Shown here: piece by piece, positions 45,081 to 54,422 of the stretch | Layout of the letters: every line of letters begins with the position of its first letter | How positions within the stretch are numbered: position 1 is the first letter of the stretch | Source: Sneathiella sp. HT1-7 | Lineage (GTDB): Bacteria; Pseudomonadota; Alphaproteobacteria; Sneathiellales; Sneathiellaceae | DNA: 64,000 nt | NCBI RefSeq assembly: GCF_020731145.1 | Contig: NZ_JAJFZN010000005.1 | Coordinates: 62,001 to 126,000, forward strand | Direction of reading: 5' to 3' | The notes under the pieces: model-generated | Databases searched by the model: none | What the model was told of the DNA's origin: nothing | What the model saw: the letters and a program-made list of their open reading frames with translations, nothing else | Program-made: the position numbers and the translations under genes

Positions 45081-45441
45081 CTTACTAGAAATAAAACTCT
45101 TTTATACAGTACAAAGAGATGTATTTCTAAATTATACATATTGTTATACTTTATTATAGTTACTTATTAGTTAAGTAAATTTTTTGAATTATTTAAAAAT
45201 AAAGTTTTTACTTGAATTAATATTCAATAATAGTAAAATTCTAAATTAGAAAATAGGTATATTAATTAACTATAATTAAACATGCCAAGGCAGAACTTAT
45301 TCTACGCAATACTTTTGTATATATTTAAGGGGAGGCTTATTAGTTGCGGGAGTTTTTTATGAGTCCCATCAATCGCAAGAAAAATAATTTCTATACTTGT
45401 AATTTACATATTCGAATATTTTATACTACGGGGAGCATTGA
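45081..45441. other. Extremely AT-rich intergenic region
   Basis: About 360 bp with no credible gene, far richer in A/T than the rest of the window, with many TATA-, ATTATA- and TTAATT-like stretches. It contains the promoter of the PAS-MCP pair on the minus strand. No FNR-type box, tRNA or clear repeat was found. Curved or nucleoid-protein-bound DNA is possible. Confidence 0.6.
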
Positions 45442-46248
45442 TCAGTTCGATAGATGGTTTCGATCCCGAAACCAGGCCATAAGATAGAGGATTCGCTTTC
45501 CTGCGCCATTACTGAGTTTGTACCAGAACCGATAGAATGGATGTAGTAGCTTCGTGAGCCCCCGGATTTGCTTTGCCTTGTCGAAACGTTCTTCACCAAT
45601 GGTAGAGGGGCCTTCTAGGTCGGGTTTGACCGGCGACGGGTGAATCAGCAGGGTTTCCAGACGAGTCTGCCAGGCGCGACTGTGGATAATATCGACGGGC
45701 ACCCAGTTCCGCTGCATAAAATGAAGAAGCCGTGTCGCGGCCTTCAGTGTCAGCAAATAGGCGTAGGCACCGCTGGGAGACGTTGGTACACGCGTAATGC
45801 TGTAGCCGTGGCTTAGCGGGGCGAGGGTGCGATAGCCAATATCAAAAACCTTGCCATGCCCTATAAACCGGATCAAATCCCAATGTATTGTGGTCTTTTG
45901 AATATCCTGCAGGACGTTTTTAAAATCATCGGCGAGGAAAGTATCGTCCTCCAGCACGAGAGCCTGTGGTATATTTTCGGCGACCATTTTCTCGTAAATG
46001 GCACGGTGGGAGAGAAGGCAGCCAATTTCCCCGGCCTTTAGGTCTTTGCCGAAATAGCGGCGACGCTTCTCACCGTCATAATCCGCGAGATTTGGAATAT
46101 CAAGCTTGTAACCGTCAATGGCGTCGAAATAAATCGGCGTCAACCCTACTTTGGCAAGTCGCCCCGTCATATCCGCCCGGCGGTGGGTGTCTTTCGGTCG
46201 GTTGATGACAAAAATCGGCGGCAGATCGCTGGAAGGATTGGTGGTCAA
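45442..46248 (-). CDS. Glycosyltransferase family 25 protein
   Basis: A 268-residue enzyme of the LPS beta-galactosyltransferase (LpsA/LgtB-like) GT25 group. It has FVINRPKDTHRRADM, YFDAIDGYKLD, GEIGCLLSHRAIYEKMV and ALVLEDDTFLADDF, the last containing the acidic metal/nucleotide motif. GT25 enzymes add sugars to lipooligosaccharide or other surface glycans in the cytoplasm. It stands alone on the minus strand, with no other surface-polysaccharide gene nearby. Confidence 0.88.
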   Translation of the reverse strand: MTTNPSSDLPPIFVINRPKDTHRRADMTGRLAKVGLTPIYFDAIDGYKLDIPNLADYDGEKRRRYFGKDLKAGEIGCLLSHRAIYEKMVAENIPQALVLEDDTFLADDFKNVLQDIQKTTIHWDLIRFIGHGKVFDIGYRTLAPLSHGYSITRVPTSPSGAYAYLLTLKAATRLLHFMQRNWVPVDIIHSRAWQTRLETLLIHPSPVKPDLEGPSTIGEERFDKAKQIRGLTKLLHPFYRFWYKLSNGAGKRILYLMAWFRDRNHLSN

Positions 46249-46287
46249 AGCTTATCACTCACGCAATATAAAACAGGCGGCGAATTG

Positions 46288-46965
46288 TTAAGTGATGTCG
46301 GCGCGATGATCAAGCTCCTTCATTTTTTGTTGAATCGCATGAAGATATCGATCCTTCACATCCATTTCATCAAGATGCGCGACTGTGTTGTTGAGGTAAT
46401 CACGACAGGAGCCAAGACGCCCCTCCCCGGTAGCAAGCAGGCGCGCTGTTTCTTCCATGCTGATTTCAGCAATATAACGCGGATGGGACCGGTTAATAAC
46501 AAAGGTCAGTCCTTTCACGGTTCGGTCCCGCAGCCGAATATGGACGTGACGGGCATCGTAAGAGCCAGAAATCATTTCCCGCATCCAGAGGATATCTGTT
46601 TCAGTCTCAATCTTTTCCGGGGCGATATGAAAGGCACGTCCGTTACAGGAACCGCCATGATCAAGGGCGAGCATTAGTCCCGGCTTTTCCGGGCTTCCAC
46701 GTCCGATTGACGCCTGAAGGCAGAAACGACGGCGAAAACCATGGAGGCGGGCGGGCTGCCATTCGGTGAAATGAAATGCCGGGTTCCAGAGGAGAGAGCC
46801 GTACCCGAATACCCAAAGGCCTTCTTCTTTTGGGATCCTGGATAAAAACTCATGGCGGGTTGCGTCCCGTTCTTCATGGGTCAGGGCGTGAAAAGGCCCG
46901 TGACGTTTTGCTTCCCGAATAAGCTCTTCTACCCGTTCGCGGCTGAATTCTTCTCGCACCAACAT
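46288..46965 (-). CDS. chaC: Gamma-glutamylcyclotransferase, ChaC type
   Basis: A 225-residue protein with the ChaC substrate-loop motif VFGYGSLLWNPAF (residues 52-64), LHGFRRRFCLQASIGRG, PGLMLALDHGGSCNGRAF and RYIAEISMEETARLLATG. ChaC enzymes cleave glutathione into 5-oxoproline and Cys-Gly in the cytoplasm. It is 39 nt upstream of the GT25 gene on the same strand, but no functional link is apparent. The length is normal for bacterial ChaC. Confidence 0.9.
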   Translation of the reverse strand: MLVREEFSRERVEELIREAKRHGPFHALTHEERDATRHEFLSRIPKEEGLWVFGYGSLLWNPAFHFTEWQPARLHGFRRRFCLQASIGRGSPEKPGLMLALDHGGSCNGRAFHIAPEKIETETDILWMREMISGSYDARHVHIRLRDRTVKGLTFVINRSHPRYIAEISMEETARLLATGEGRLGSCRDYLNNTVAHLDEMDVKDRYLHAIQQKMKELDHRADIT

Positions 46966-47052
46966 ATTATTTGTTTGAACTTTCTGATCATATTTCGTTA
47001 ATCTGGTCTTTCCCTGGATGATTACAGGTTTTTTACAAAGCGAGCCTCATCA

Positions 47053-47502
47053 ATGTTGAAGAATCTTTTGAAAAAAGTCCAGAGACCAGAGCTGGATTTT
47101 TCGTCGCTTAAAAAACCCCGTAAGCCAAATACCTATCTTATGTCTCCGCCGGACTATTGTCAGTATCCGCCAAAAACGATCAGCCCTATATACGAAATCA
47201 GTACGTTGAATCTTGCCGGGTTGTTTGAGACGGTTGCTCTTGCGGAACCGAGAACTGAAAAGCTTGGCAGCCGGGAAATAGGTAAAGATCTGCAGGTCGA
47301 CTATGTTCAATATTCGAAACTGATCGGATATCCGGATACGGTTACCGTTAGATTTATAGACCTTGGGGAAGGGCGATCAACTCTTGCAGTCTTCAGCAGA
47401 GCACATTATGGCTACCGTGATTTCGGCGTGAATGAGGCACGGGTCAAGGACTGGATGCGAAAGCTTGATCTAGCTGTCAAAAAAGGAGCGGGAGCCGGTT
47501 AA
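47053..47502 (+). CDS. DUF1499 family protein
   Basis: A 149-residue protein. The DUF1499 features are PPDYCQYPPKTISPIYEIS near the N-terminus, VDYVQYSKLIGYPDTVTVRFIDLGEG in the middle, and AVFSRAHYGYRDFGVNEARVKDWMRKLD at the end. No signal peptide or membrane helix is apparent in this version. The function of the family is unknown. It converges on the sulfotransferase-like gene, with a 4-nt overlap of stop regions. The intergenic region before it is only 87 nt and divergent from chaC. Confidence 0.82.
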   Translation: MLKNLLKKVQRPELDFSSLKKPRKPNTYLMSPPDYCQYPPKTISPIYEISTLNLAGLFETVALAEPRTEKLGSREIGKDLQVDYVQYSKLIGYPDTVTVRFIDLGEGRSTLAVFSRAHYGYRDFGVNEARVKDWMRKLDLAVKKGAGAG

Positions 47503-48245
47503 ATCTTGCGGGCGCGCAACTCATCATAAAAGGGCATTTGCTCCGCTAGCAAGTCCATCAAACCTGGCTTAAGCTCAACTTCCCGCTCTTCATAGGGGGC
47601 AAAGCCTGTCGTTTCTTCAACAGACGCATACCAGTGGGCAGCCCAGACGCCATCTTCAGGGTGGCGACCTTTTTGCCAACTGAGCATTTCTTTTTCCCAT
47701 GGGATTCCCAATGCCGCGCAAAGATTTTTCAGCATCGATTCCGGATGTTTTAAGATATCTTCCGCTTCGATAACGACAGGCGTTTGACCCGTCAGTTTTT
47801 CAAGAGTTCTGAATATCTCAAGCTGCCGCTTGATGCCGATATCCTCCGTTGTGATCCGGTCCCATTTGGCGGCATAAGAGGCAATCACTCTTTTCGGGTC
47901 CCGTATCAGGAAGCAGTTGCGATGGTCTTGGAATGAGCTGAGATCGACATCCGGTGTCATGTGATGGGTCATGTGCTTGATGTATAACATACTGCCCGGC
48001 ACAAGGGGCGCGTTCAGATTGTTCGCAACGGTCCGCCAGTCGGCCGGCTGGCTGGCGATGACTTCCTGATACATCGGATGGTGGAGGCCTGTCTTGGCGA
48101 GGTAGTGGGCGTAAAAAGGCTCATCCACCGCATGACACCCCGGTCGGCTTCCGAAGGACCGCATCATTGCGGTCGAAATATTGCGCGGGCCGGACCACAT
48201 CGAAATTCGGATGGCGTCATCCGTATTCGTCATGATCTGATCCAC
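47499..48245 (-). CDS. Sulfotransferase-like P-loop protein
   Basis: A 248-residue protein with the N-terminal phosphosulfate-type loop MWSGPRNISTAMMRSFGSRP, then VDEPFYAHYL, FLIRDPKRVIASYAAKW and VIEAEDILKHPESMLKNLC. These match the bacterial sulfotransferase-like family, often annotated next to branched-chain or acyl-CoA genes. The true substrate is unknown, and a PAPS-dependent reaction has not been shown for this group. Met5 is an alternative start. It lies 41 nt downstream of the acyl-CoA dehydrogenase gene and is probably co-transcribed. Confidence 0.8.
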   Translation of the reverse strand: MDQIMTNTDDAIRISMWSGPRNISTAMMRSFGSRPGCHAVDEPFYAHYLAKTGLHHPMYQEVIASQPADWRTVANNLNAPLVPGSMLYIKHMTHHMTPDVDLSSFQDHRNCFLIRDPKRVIASYAAKWDRITTEDIGIKRQLEIFRTLEKLTGQTPVVIEAEDILKHPESMLKNLCAALGIPWEKEMLSWQKGRHPEDGVWAAHWYASVEETTGFAPYEEREVELKPGLMDLLAEQMPFYDELRARKI

Positions 48246-48286
48246 ATAGGGTAGCTGCCTTTAGACAAGAGAGATGCGCTCGCCAC

Positions 48287-49492
48287 TTAGAGGCCGAGGA
48301 TGAGCTTTGCCATGATATTGCGCTGGATCTCGTTTGATCCGCCATATATGGAGACCTTACGAGCATTAAAGTAACGAGGAGCAACACCACTTGCGTAGTC
48401 CGCGCCGATCGGTTCCTCGTTCTGGCCGGGGTACAGAGGTGTAAAGGGCATTGAATAGGTGCCCACCGCCTCAAGCGCCAGTTGGACAACTTCCTGATAA
48501 AGGTCGGTGCCCCGACATTTCATGAGGGACGATTCCGGTCCCATATTCTGCCCGGAACTTAGTTTGCTCAAGATTCGAAGTTCCGTCATCTCAAGTGCCT
48601 GCACCGCAACCTCCAGCCGCGCAAGTTTTGCGTTGAAGGCGGCGTTTTTGATCACAGGCTCTTGCCCGTCCACTTCCGACGCGGCAATGGTGCGTATTTT
48701 TTCAACACCGCGTTTGAGGCGTCCTGCATAGGCATTGCCGCGCTCAAATTCGAGAAGATACTTTGCGTAGGTCCAACCTTTGTTGACCTCACCAATCAGA
48801 TTTTCCTTTGGCACTTTCACGTCATTAAAAAAGACCTGATTGACTTCCTGTGCGCCCTTAATTGGCAAGTCGATAGTTTGAATAGGATCGACCGTCACGC
48901 CCTCTGATTTCATATCGATCAGCAGGAATGATATGCCTTCCTGACGTTTACCTTCAGTAGAGGTTCTGACAAGGCAGAATATCCAATCGGCATATTGTGC
49001 GAGCGTTGTCCAGATTTTTGAGCCATTGCAAAGGAAATGATCGCCCTTATCTTCCGCTTTCATCTGCAGGCTGGCCAGGTCGGAACCAGATCCTGGTTCC
49101 GAATAACCCTGACACCACCATACTTTGTTGTCGCGAATGTCTGGAAGGAAGCGCTGTTTTTGTTCCTCACTCCCAAACTTCATGATGACCGGCGCGCACA
49201 TGCTAATGCCGAACGGAACAATGCCGGGTGCATTGGCGTTCGCCATTTCAGTCTGGAAAATATACTTCTGTGTTGTGTTCCAACCTGGACCGCCATGTTC
49301 TACTGGCCAATCCGGCGTCAACCAGCCTTTCTTTGCCAAAGCATCCTGCCAGCGGACATGATCATCTTTCGGAAGATAGCTGTTCCTGTTCTCTGCCATT
49401 TTCTGTTTGAGATCTTCATCAAATTCGTCTGCCAGAAACTGGCGCACTTCGTCGCGAAAGGCATTGTCCTGCTTGGTAAATGAAAGGTCCAT
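48287..49492 (-). CDS. Acyl-CoA dehydrogenase family protein
   Basis: A flavoprotein of 401 residues from ATG 49492 (MDLSFTKQDNAFRDEVRQFL); GAGAGA lies at a good distance upstream. The frame is open 16 codons further, but that region is not family-like. It has the acyl-CoA dehydrogenase segment WWCQGYSEPGSGSDLASLQ, GSKIWTTLAQYADW, and the C-terminal SIYGGSNEIQRNIMAKLIL. It oxidises an acyl-CoA to the trans-2-enoyl-CoA and passes electrons to ETF. The PgdA/FadE-like subfamily also includes steroid and pimeloyl-CoA enzymes, so chain specificity is open. Confidence 0.92.
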   Translation of the reverse strand: MDLSFTKQDNAFRDEVRQFLADEFDEDLKQKMAENRNSYLPKDDHVRWQDALAKKGWLTPDWPVEHGGPGWNTTQKYIFQTEMANANAPGIVPFGISMCAPVIMKFGSEEQKQRFLPDIRDNKVWWCQGYSEPGSGSDLASLQMKAEDKGDHFLCNGSKIWTTLAQYADWIFCLVRTSTEGKRQEGISFLLIDMKSEGVTVDPIQTIDLPIKGAQEVNQVFFNDVKVPKENLIGEVNKGWTYAKYLLEFERGNAYAGRLKRGVEKIRTIAASEVDGQEPVIKNAAFNAKLARLEVAVQALEMTELRILSKLSSGQNMGPESSLMKCRGTDLYQEVVQLALEAVGTYSMPFTPLYPGQNEEPIGADYASGVAPRYFNARKVSIYGGSNEIQRNIMAKLILGL

Positions 49493-49620
49493 TCTCATTC
49501 TCTCTTTATTTTTTATCTCGACGTACGCTACCGGCGTCATGTAAGGGTAAATAGTAACATCATATATAGGGCAGAAGACAAGATTGTTTTCGCAATTTGA
49601 GGCGAGAAGGAGCGATAATA

Positions 49621-50019
49621 ATGAAAAAAGGTGTTAAACAGCTCGTTGAAGAGGCGAACAACGAAATCGAAACAGTATCGATTGAAGAGGCATTCACACT
49701 CCTTGGTCAGGACAATGTAACCTTTGTTGACATCCGCGATATTCGGGAACTGGAGCGGGACGGTCAAATATCCGGCGCCGTTCATGCGCCGCGCGGCATG
49801 TTGGAATTCTGGGTTGACCCCGATAGCCCCTATCACCGGGACCTGTTCGCTAATGGCAATCGTTTTGTTTTCTATTGTGCGTCAGCCTGGCGGTCGGCGC
49901 TTGCAACGAAGGCTGTCCAGGACATGGGCTTGCCGAACGTGTGCCATCTTGAGGGCGGATTTAGTGCATGGAAGAAAGCCGACGGCTCTATAGAAGAACG
50001 CAAGCCGCGGGGAAGCTAA
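49621..50019 (+). CDS. Rhodanese-like domain protein
   Basis: A 132-residue single-domain rhodanese from ATG 49621, preceded by AAGGAGCG; the frame is open for 8 more codons upstream. Motifs: VTFVDIRDIRELERDGQISG, HAPRGMLEFWVDP, and the active-site loop FYCASAWRSALA with its Cys. It moves sulfane sulfur or acts as a thiol-based redox protein. It is divergent from the acyl-CoA dehydrogenase gene and converges with asmA. Confidence 0.9.
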   Translation: MKKGVKQLVEEANNEIETVSIEEAFTLLGQDNVTFVDIRDIRELERDGQISGAVHAPRGMLEFWVDPDSPYHRDLFANGNRFVFYCASAWRSALATKAVQDMGLPNVCHLEGGFSAWKKADGSIEERKPRGS

Positions 50020-50059
50020 CTTCACCCACGGCTTACTTTTTGGTTACTAGCTCTGTGTG

Positions 50060-52072
50060 TTAATCCTTTTTGCCACCAAGAAGACCTCCCGCAGAATCAA
50101 GCAGGTTCTTTATGGCTGCGGGATCCTTTTCCTTGACGCCTTTAAGAGCATCCTTGACACCATCGCCTGACCCCTTGGCTCCTTCAAGGAGTTTCTTCAC
50201 GCCTTCAGGGTTAGCCGCGTTCTTGAGGACCCCGGCGAGGTCGGGGGCAAAACTCAGATTGTCCCAGGGACCGGTCACTATAATCGGGACGGCAACCCCG
50301 GTGGCTTCTCCGCCACCCTGTCCTTCTGTTGTAGCCACCAGTTTCGGTTCAATCCGATAATTCATGGTTTGCGGCGGAAGTTCAACTGTTCCCGAACCAG
50401 AAAGGCGGAGGAACGGGTTCAGCATTTTAAGGTCATTATTCGTGAGAATACCGTTTGTGATCTGATAGGTTCCCGAAATTTCGGCAAAATCTGTCTTTTG
50501 CTCTTCTCCCTTATTCGTGAAAGCAGTTGTAACGTTCCGGGCCATTGATGCCAGATTGACACCAGAGATTGAGCCGTCTTCGAAGAGGATCTGGCCGGTT
50601 CCGTTCAGGGCGCTGACCATATCGGCCTGCGATTTGCCACTGGTGGATAAGTCTGTCTGGAACATCCCTTTACCTTGCAGCTTCTCGAAATCCGCTGCGT
50701 CAGTCAGCAATGGCTTCAACTGGATATTCTCAATAGCCATCGCATTGGTAATCTTCAATGTCGGCTGCTGGGCGTTCACTCGAACAGTGGCTGTGCCGGT
50801 TCCGTCATACAGGTTCATTTCACTCAGCTCGAGGTCAAGAATTCCGTTCTTGATCGTGGTTGCAAGAGCGCTGGCGCCAATCTTGATTTTTTGGAATAGA
50901 ATTTGTTGAACTGACAGGTCGAATTTGGCGTTGACCGATTTCAGTGCGGAAAGATCAATTGGGGTCGTATCCCATTTCTCTGTCGATGTTTTTTGTGCCG
51001 GAGCAGCAGGTGCCGAGCTTTCTGCGCCCTGCTCAGCCGGGAGGTAGGGGTTAAGGTCGAGTGTCTCAAGTGCCAGCTTGCCGACGATATCCGGAACCTT
51101 GCCGCCCAGTTCAATACTGAAATCACCAGCCCCGACAATTTCATCAAAACTGATAGTAGCCTCTGAGAAACTGTATTTAGTATCGTTTGCGCCAAGTTTA
51201 CCGCTGATCTTGAGCGGGCCGAAGCCGGTTTCCGACACGCCCTCCAGAGGGGAGCCTGCCCAGGCCGCGAGATCCTTTACCGATGGAACATCAAGAGTTG
51301 TCGTGCCGCCAAGGTTTAGAGGTTGAGTGCTTTTTACCAGACCATCAAAATTGAGATTAATATTCTTGGAGGCAACATTGAGGGTCGTCGTTGTCTCGAT
51401 ATTTTCAAGAATGCTGCGAAGAGCACCGACATTGACATCAAGTTCGACCTTTTCGCTGTTCCAGACGGCGCTGCCTTTTGCTTCGAACGGTTGATCAAGA
51501 CCAAGAAGCACAAGCTCAAGATTGATATCGCTTAGGTTTATATCTGTGCCGCCTTTCTGATCGACAAAATTGACTACACCTTCGACGATACGTACATCCC
51601 CGAGGTTAAGGTCAGATATACCGAGATCAGGCGTCCCGCCGTCAGAGCTAGTGGCTTCCGTTTCTTTTGGAGCTTCTGCTTTAGCGGCATCAAACTCCCA
51701 GTTTGCCTTCCCGCTTTTATCGACTTCAAGGTTGATGACCGGTTTCGTCAGGACAAATTCATCGACTTGTACATTTCCGGTTATCAGGGGCAATAAGCTA
51801 AGCTTGACCGTAAGGCTGTCGATAGCCGCCATATCGGCATTTTGGGCACCTTCAGCATTGGAGAAGGTGACCGACTCTGCGGTTACGCCCAATGTTGGAA
51901 AGACAGTAAAGTTAAAATCGCCCTCAATCGCCAGTTCCCGGCCTGTGGCGTCATTGGCCGCCTGGATCAGTTCCTGTTTGATCCTGTCGGTCGGCACAAT
52001 GAAAGGAAGTGCTACCGCCAATCCGACGATTACAACCAAAATCACAACAATTGCGATGACGATTTTTTTCAT
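50060..52072 (-). CDS. AsmA-family protein
   Basis: A 670-residue envelope protein. An N-terminal membrane helix (about 4-26) leads into the AsmA domain, FIVPTDRIKQELIQAANDATGRELAIEGDF. A long beta-rich repeat region follows. The C-terminal AsmA_2-like portion contains GTGQILFEDGSISGVNLASMAR, and a Lys/Gly-rich tail (EGAKGSGDGVKDALKGVKEK) closes the protein. AsmA-like proteins are implicated in phospholipid transport between the membranes and outer-membrane biogenesis. It is a single gene, divergent from the DUF1194 gene across 153 bp. Confidence 0.9.
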   Translation of the reverse strand: MKKIVIAIVVILVVIVGLAVALPFIVPTDRIKQELIQAANDATGRELAIEGDFNFTVFPTLGVTAESVTFSNAEGAQNADMAAIDSLTVKLSLLPLITGNVQVDEFVLTKPVINLEVDKSGKANWEFDAAKAEAPKETEATSSDGGTPDLGISDLNLGDVRIVEGVVNFVDQKGGTDINLSDINLELVLLGLDQPFEAKGSAVWNSEKVELDVNVGALRSILENIETTTTLNVASKNINLNFDGLVKSTQPLNLGGTTTLDVPSVKDLAAWAGSPLEGVSETGFGPLKISGKLGANDTKYSFSEATISFDEIVGAGDFSIELGGKVPDIVGKLALETLDLNPYLPAEQGAESSAPAAPAQKTSTEKWDTTPIDLSALKSVNAKFDLSVQQILFQKIKIGASALATTIKNGILDLELSEMNLYDGTGTATVRVNAQQPTLKITNAMAIENIQLKPLLTDAADFEKLQGKGMFQTDLSTSGKSQADMVSALNGTGQILFEDGSISGVNLASMARNVTTAFTNKGEEQKTDFAEISGTYQITNGILTNNDLKMLNPFLRLSGSGTVELPPQTMNYRIEPKLVATTEGQGGGEATGVAVPIIVTGPWDNLSFAPDLAGVLKNAANPEGVKKLLEGAKGSGDGVKDALKGVKEKDPAAIKNLLDSAGGLLGGKKD

Positions 52073-52225
52073 GATCTACTCTCTGTTAAATTCTCAAACT
52101 CTCTGGATGATGACATAAAAGACGGCCCGGGTCATGACCCTTTGGTTAAATGGTCATACTTTTGCCGTGAAATACGATAAACTTGGCTTGATCTTCCTTA
52201 ACTGGGGCACGAGAACGTAATTGCA

Positions 52226-52912
52226 ATGAAATGGCCATATTTGATCGCGGCACTGGTACTTGTGCTTGCCCCAAGATTAGATGTCGTTGCAGACGAGGTG
52301 GATATGCAGCTTGTCCTCGCAATCGATGTCTCCTCCAGCGTGAATTACGATGAGTATAATCTGCAAATGCGCGGTTTCGCCGAGGCATTTCGCAGCGATC
52401 TGGTGATAGAAGCAATCGCGGCGGGGCCACGGGGGCAGATCAGTCTTGCCGCCACTCATTGGGCCGGGCTTGGTGAGCAGCAGGTAATTCTTAATTGGCG
52501 CACCATTGCGACTCAGGAAGACGCTCATGAATTTGCCCGCCAGCTTGATAACGTACCGCGGACCTTCCCTTATGGGGGCACCGCGATTGCGGGGGCATTG
52601 GATCACGCCTTCTCTCTTTTTTCGCGCGATCGCAACACGTCACTGCGCAAAGTGATTGACATTTCGGGCGACGGCGTAGTTTCCATAGGGCGCCCGCCCG
52701 AGGCGGCGCGGGACCGGATTATTGCTGCAGGTGTTATCATCAACGGCCTACCGATCCTCAATGATGAGCCTGCGCTGGAGAGCTATTACCAGGAAAGAGT
52801 AATTGGCGGCATTGGGGCCTTTACTGAACCGGCAAAAGGGTATGAAGACTTCGCCCGCGCCATCGCTGAAAAGCTGGCACGGGAAATTCGGGGAACCTGG
52901 CAGGGTGTTTAG
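52226..52912 (+). CDS. DUF1194 family, von Willebrand A-like secreted protein
   Basis: A 228-residue protein with an N-terminal signal peptide (MKWPYLIAALVLVLAPRLDVVADE). A vWA-like fold follows with the MIDAS-type motif AIDVSSSVNYDEYNLQ, a FPYGGTAIAGALDHAF segment and DISGDGVVSIG. The DUF1194 family is common in alphaproteobacteria and its role is not established. It probably acts in the periplasm. It has no operon partner. Confidence 0.85.
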   Translation: MKWPYLIAALVLVLAPRLDVVADEVDMQLVLAIDVSSSVNYDEYNLQMRGFAEAFRSDLVIEAIAAGPRGQISLAATHWAGLGEQQVILNWRTIATQEDAHEFARQLDNVPRTFPYGGTAIAGALDHAFSLFSRDRNTSLRKVIDISGDGVVSIGRPPEAARDRIIAAGVIINGLPILNDEPALESYYQERVIGGIGAFTEPAKGYEDFARAIAEKLAREIRGTWQGV

Positions 52913-52927
52913 CTCCCCGCTGATCAG

Positions 52928-53542
52928 TTAGACAATTGGTCGGTCCATAGAGAAGATATCGTCAACATGGCAGTAGTCCATATATCCAAGGCGCGCGAGC
53001 GGCTGATATTTTTTCATATCGATCATGCCATCGACGATAATTTCATCGCTGATATGGATGCCGACGACTTCTCCCAGAACCATGCTATTTACCACCTTCG
53101 GGTTATCAGAAGGTAAGATAATTGTCTTGTAATGCACACATTCCAAATGAGCGAGGCTTTCCTTGACGCGCGGAGGCTTGACAAGCGTTGAGGTTTCCTT
53201 TGTCACTCCCGCATAGTCGAATTCATCAACGGAGCGGGGTAACATGGCTGAACTTAAATTCATTTTCTCCCGTTGATTATAGGAAACCATGTTGCAGACA
53301 AATTCCTTCGTCGCCTCAATATTATCAAGTGAATCTTTCGCACCGCCTTCGCTGTGGCTACCATTGATACCCATCGCGACGATCGGCGGATTTTCGGACA
53401 TTGCATTGAAAAAGCTGAACGGTGCCAGATTGACGGTACCATCAGTAGCAAGGCTACTTATCCAGCCTATAGGGCGAGGCGCAACAATGGCCTTGAAGGG
53501 GCCATGTTTCAGGCCATGTGGTTCGGATGGTTTGTAAAACAT
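52928..53542 (-). CDS. Flavin reductase family protein
   Basis: A 204-residue FMN-binding split-barrel protein. Typical segments are ALAPRPIGWISSLATDGTVNLAPFSFFNAMS-like (starting near residue 22), ATKEFVCNMVSY, and a C-terminal VGIHISDEIIVDGMIDMKKYQPLARLG. Members reduce flavin for oxygenases or bind FMN with other roles. It converges with the DUF1194 gene with only 15 nt between stops. A partner enzyme is not obvious. Confidence 0.88.
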   Translation of the reverse strand: MFYKPSEPHGLKHGPFKAIVAPRPIGWISSLATDGTVNLAPFSFFNAMSENPPIVAMGINGSHSEGGAKDSLDNIEATKEFVCNMVSYNQREKMNLSSAMLPRSVDEFDYAGVTKETSTLVKPPRVKESLAHLECVHYKTIILPSDNPKVVNSMVLGEVVGIHISDEIIVDGMIDMKKYQPLARLGYMDYCHVDDIFSMDRPIV

Positions 53543-53837
53543 TCGGAAAGTCTCCGGCTAAATGCGAGGGTTGCGCGCCCGTTCTGTTATAAAGTTGGAG
53601 GCTAACCTTTGAATCTAGCGCAGGCAAGGCATGATTTATTTCTTTCCTTAATACCGTCCCTATGATATTTGCGCTTTATGAACAAACAGATGACCAAACT
53701 TCGACGACGACAGGCTGCTGCCCTTATTTGTGCTGCCGCTTAAATAGCCTGTGCGTTGGTTATCCAAGATTTCATGACGGTTCGGGGCTCCTTTTGAGAG
53801 GCATATTGTCTACCCCGTAATTTATTGGAATTCCGTC
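53543..53837. other. Intergenic region between divergent flavin reductase and GNAT genes
   Basis: A 295-bp gene-free region carrying both divergent promoters. The only small frame (53678-53743, 21 codons) lacks a ribosome site. No strong inverted repeat or FNR-type box was found. Confidence 0.5.
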
Positions 53838-54422
53838 ATGCCCCAGATTATTCACGAGCAGCCAGAACATGTAGAGCAGATCGAGCCTCTGCTTGATCGT
53901 TGTTTCGGTCCGGACAGATTCAAGAAGACAGCTTATAAAGTTCGTGAAAACACAACACCCTTGCCAGAATTGAGTTTTGTCACGGTAGAGGGCGACAAGC
54001 TCCTCGCTACAATTCGTTACTGGCCGATCATGATTGGCAATAGTACGTCAGCCCTGCTCCTTGGGCCAATCGCTGTTGAGCCGGATTTGCAAGGCAAGGG
54101 CATTGGTGTCGGTCTCATGCGGGAGACAATAAAGGTTGCCATTGAACTCGGTCATCATCTGATTGTTCTTGTCGGAGATCCGGAATATTATAGTCAGTTC
54201 GGGTTTCAAAACGCCGCCGTCCTTGGGTTCGAAATGCCTGGCCCTGTGGAGGAGCGCAGGCTACTTGTGAAAGAATGCGCGGCGGGTGCGTTGGGAAATG
54301 TCTCCGGTATGATATCAGGCGTATCAGATACTCTATCTCTACCGGGCCGGATTGCCTCTAAGGTGGAAACTGATGAGATGATTGCAGGGCTAGCGGCCTT
54401 CGCGCCACCATCCGATGCATAA
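53838..54422 (+). CDS. GNAT-family N-acetyltransferase
   Basis: A 194-residue acetyltransferase of the YhbS-like type. The acetyl-CoA loop is LLGPIAVEPDLQGKGIGVGLM, with QGKGIG fitting the Q/R-x-x-G-x-G/A motif, followed by ELGHHLIVLVGDPEYYSQFGF. The acceptor is unknown. Its 3' end overlaps the convergent gene at 54390 by 33 bp. Confidence 0.9.
   Translation: MPQIIHEQPEHVEQIEPLLDRCFGPDRFKKTAYKVRENTTPLPELSFVTVEGDKLLATIRYWPIMIGNSTSALLLGPIAVEPDLQGKGIGVGLMRETIKVAIELGHHLIVLVGDPEYYSQFGFQNAAVLGFEMPGPVEERRLLVKECAAGALGNVSGMISGVSDTLSLPGRIASKVETDEMIAGLAAFAPPSDA

Noticed and set aside
53678-53743. 21-codon micro-frame with a basic then hydrophobic sequence
   Set aside because: No ribosome site precedes it and there is no partner gene it would lead into.
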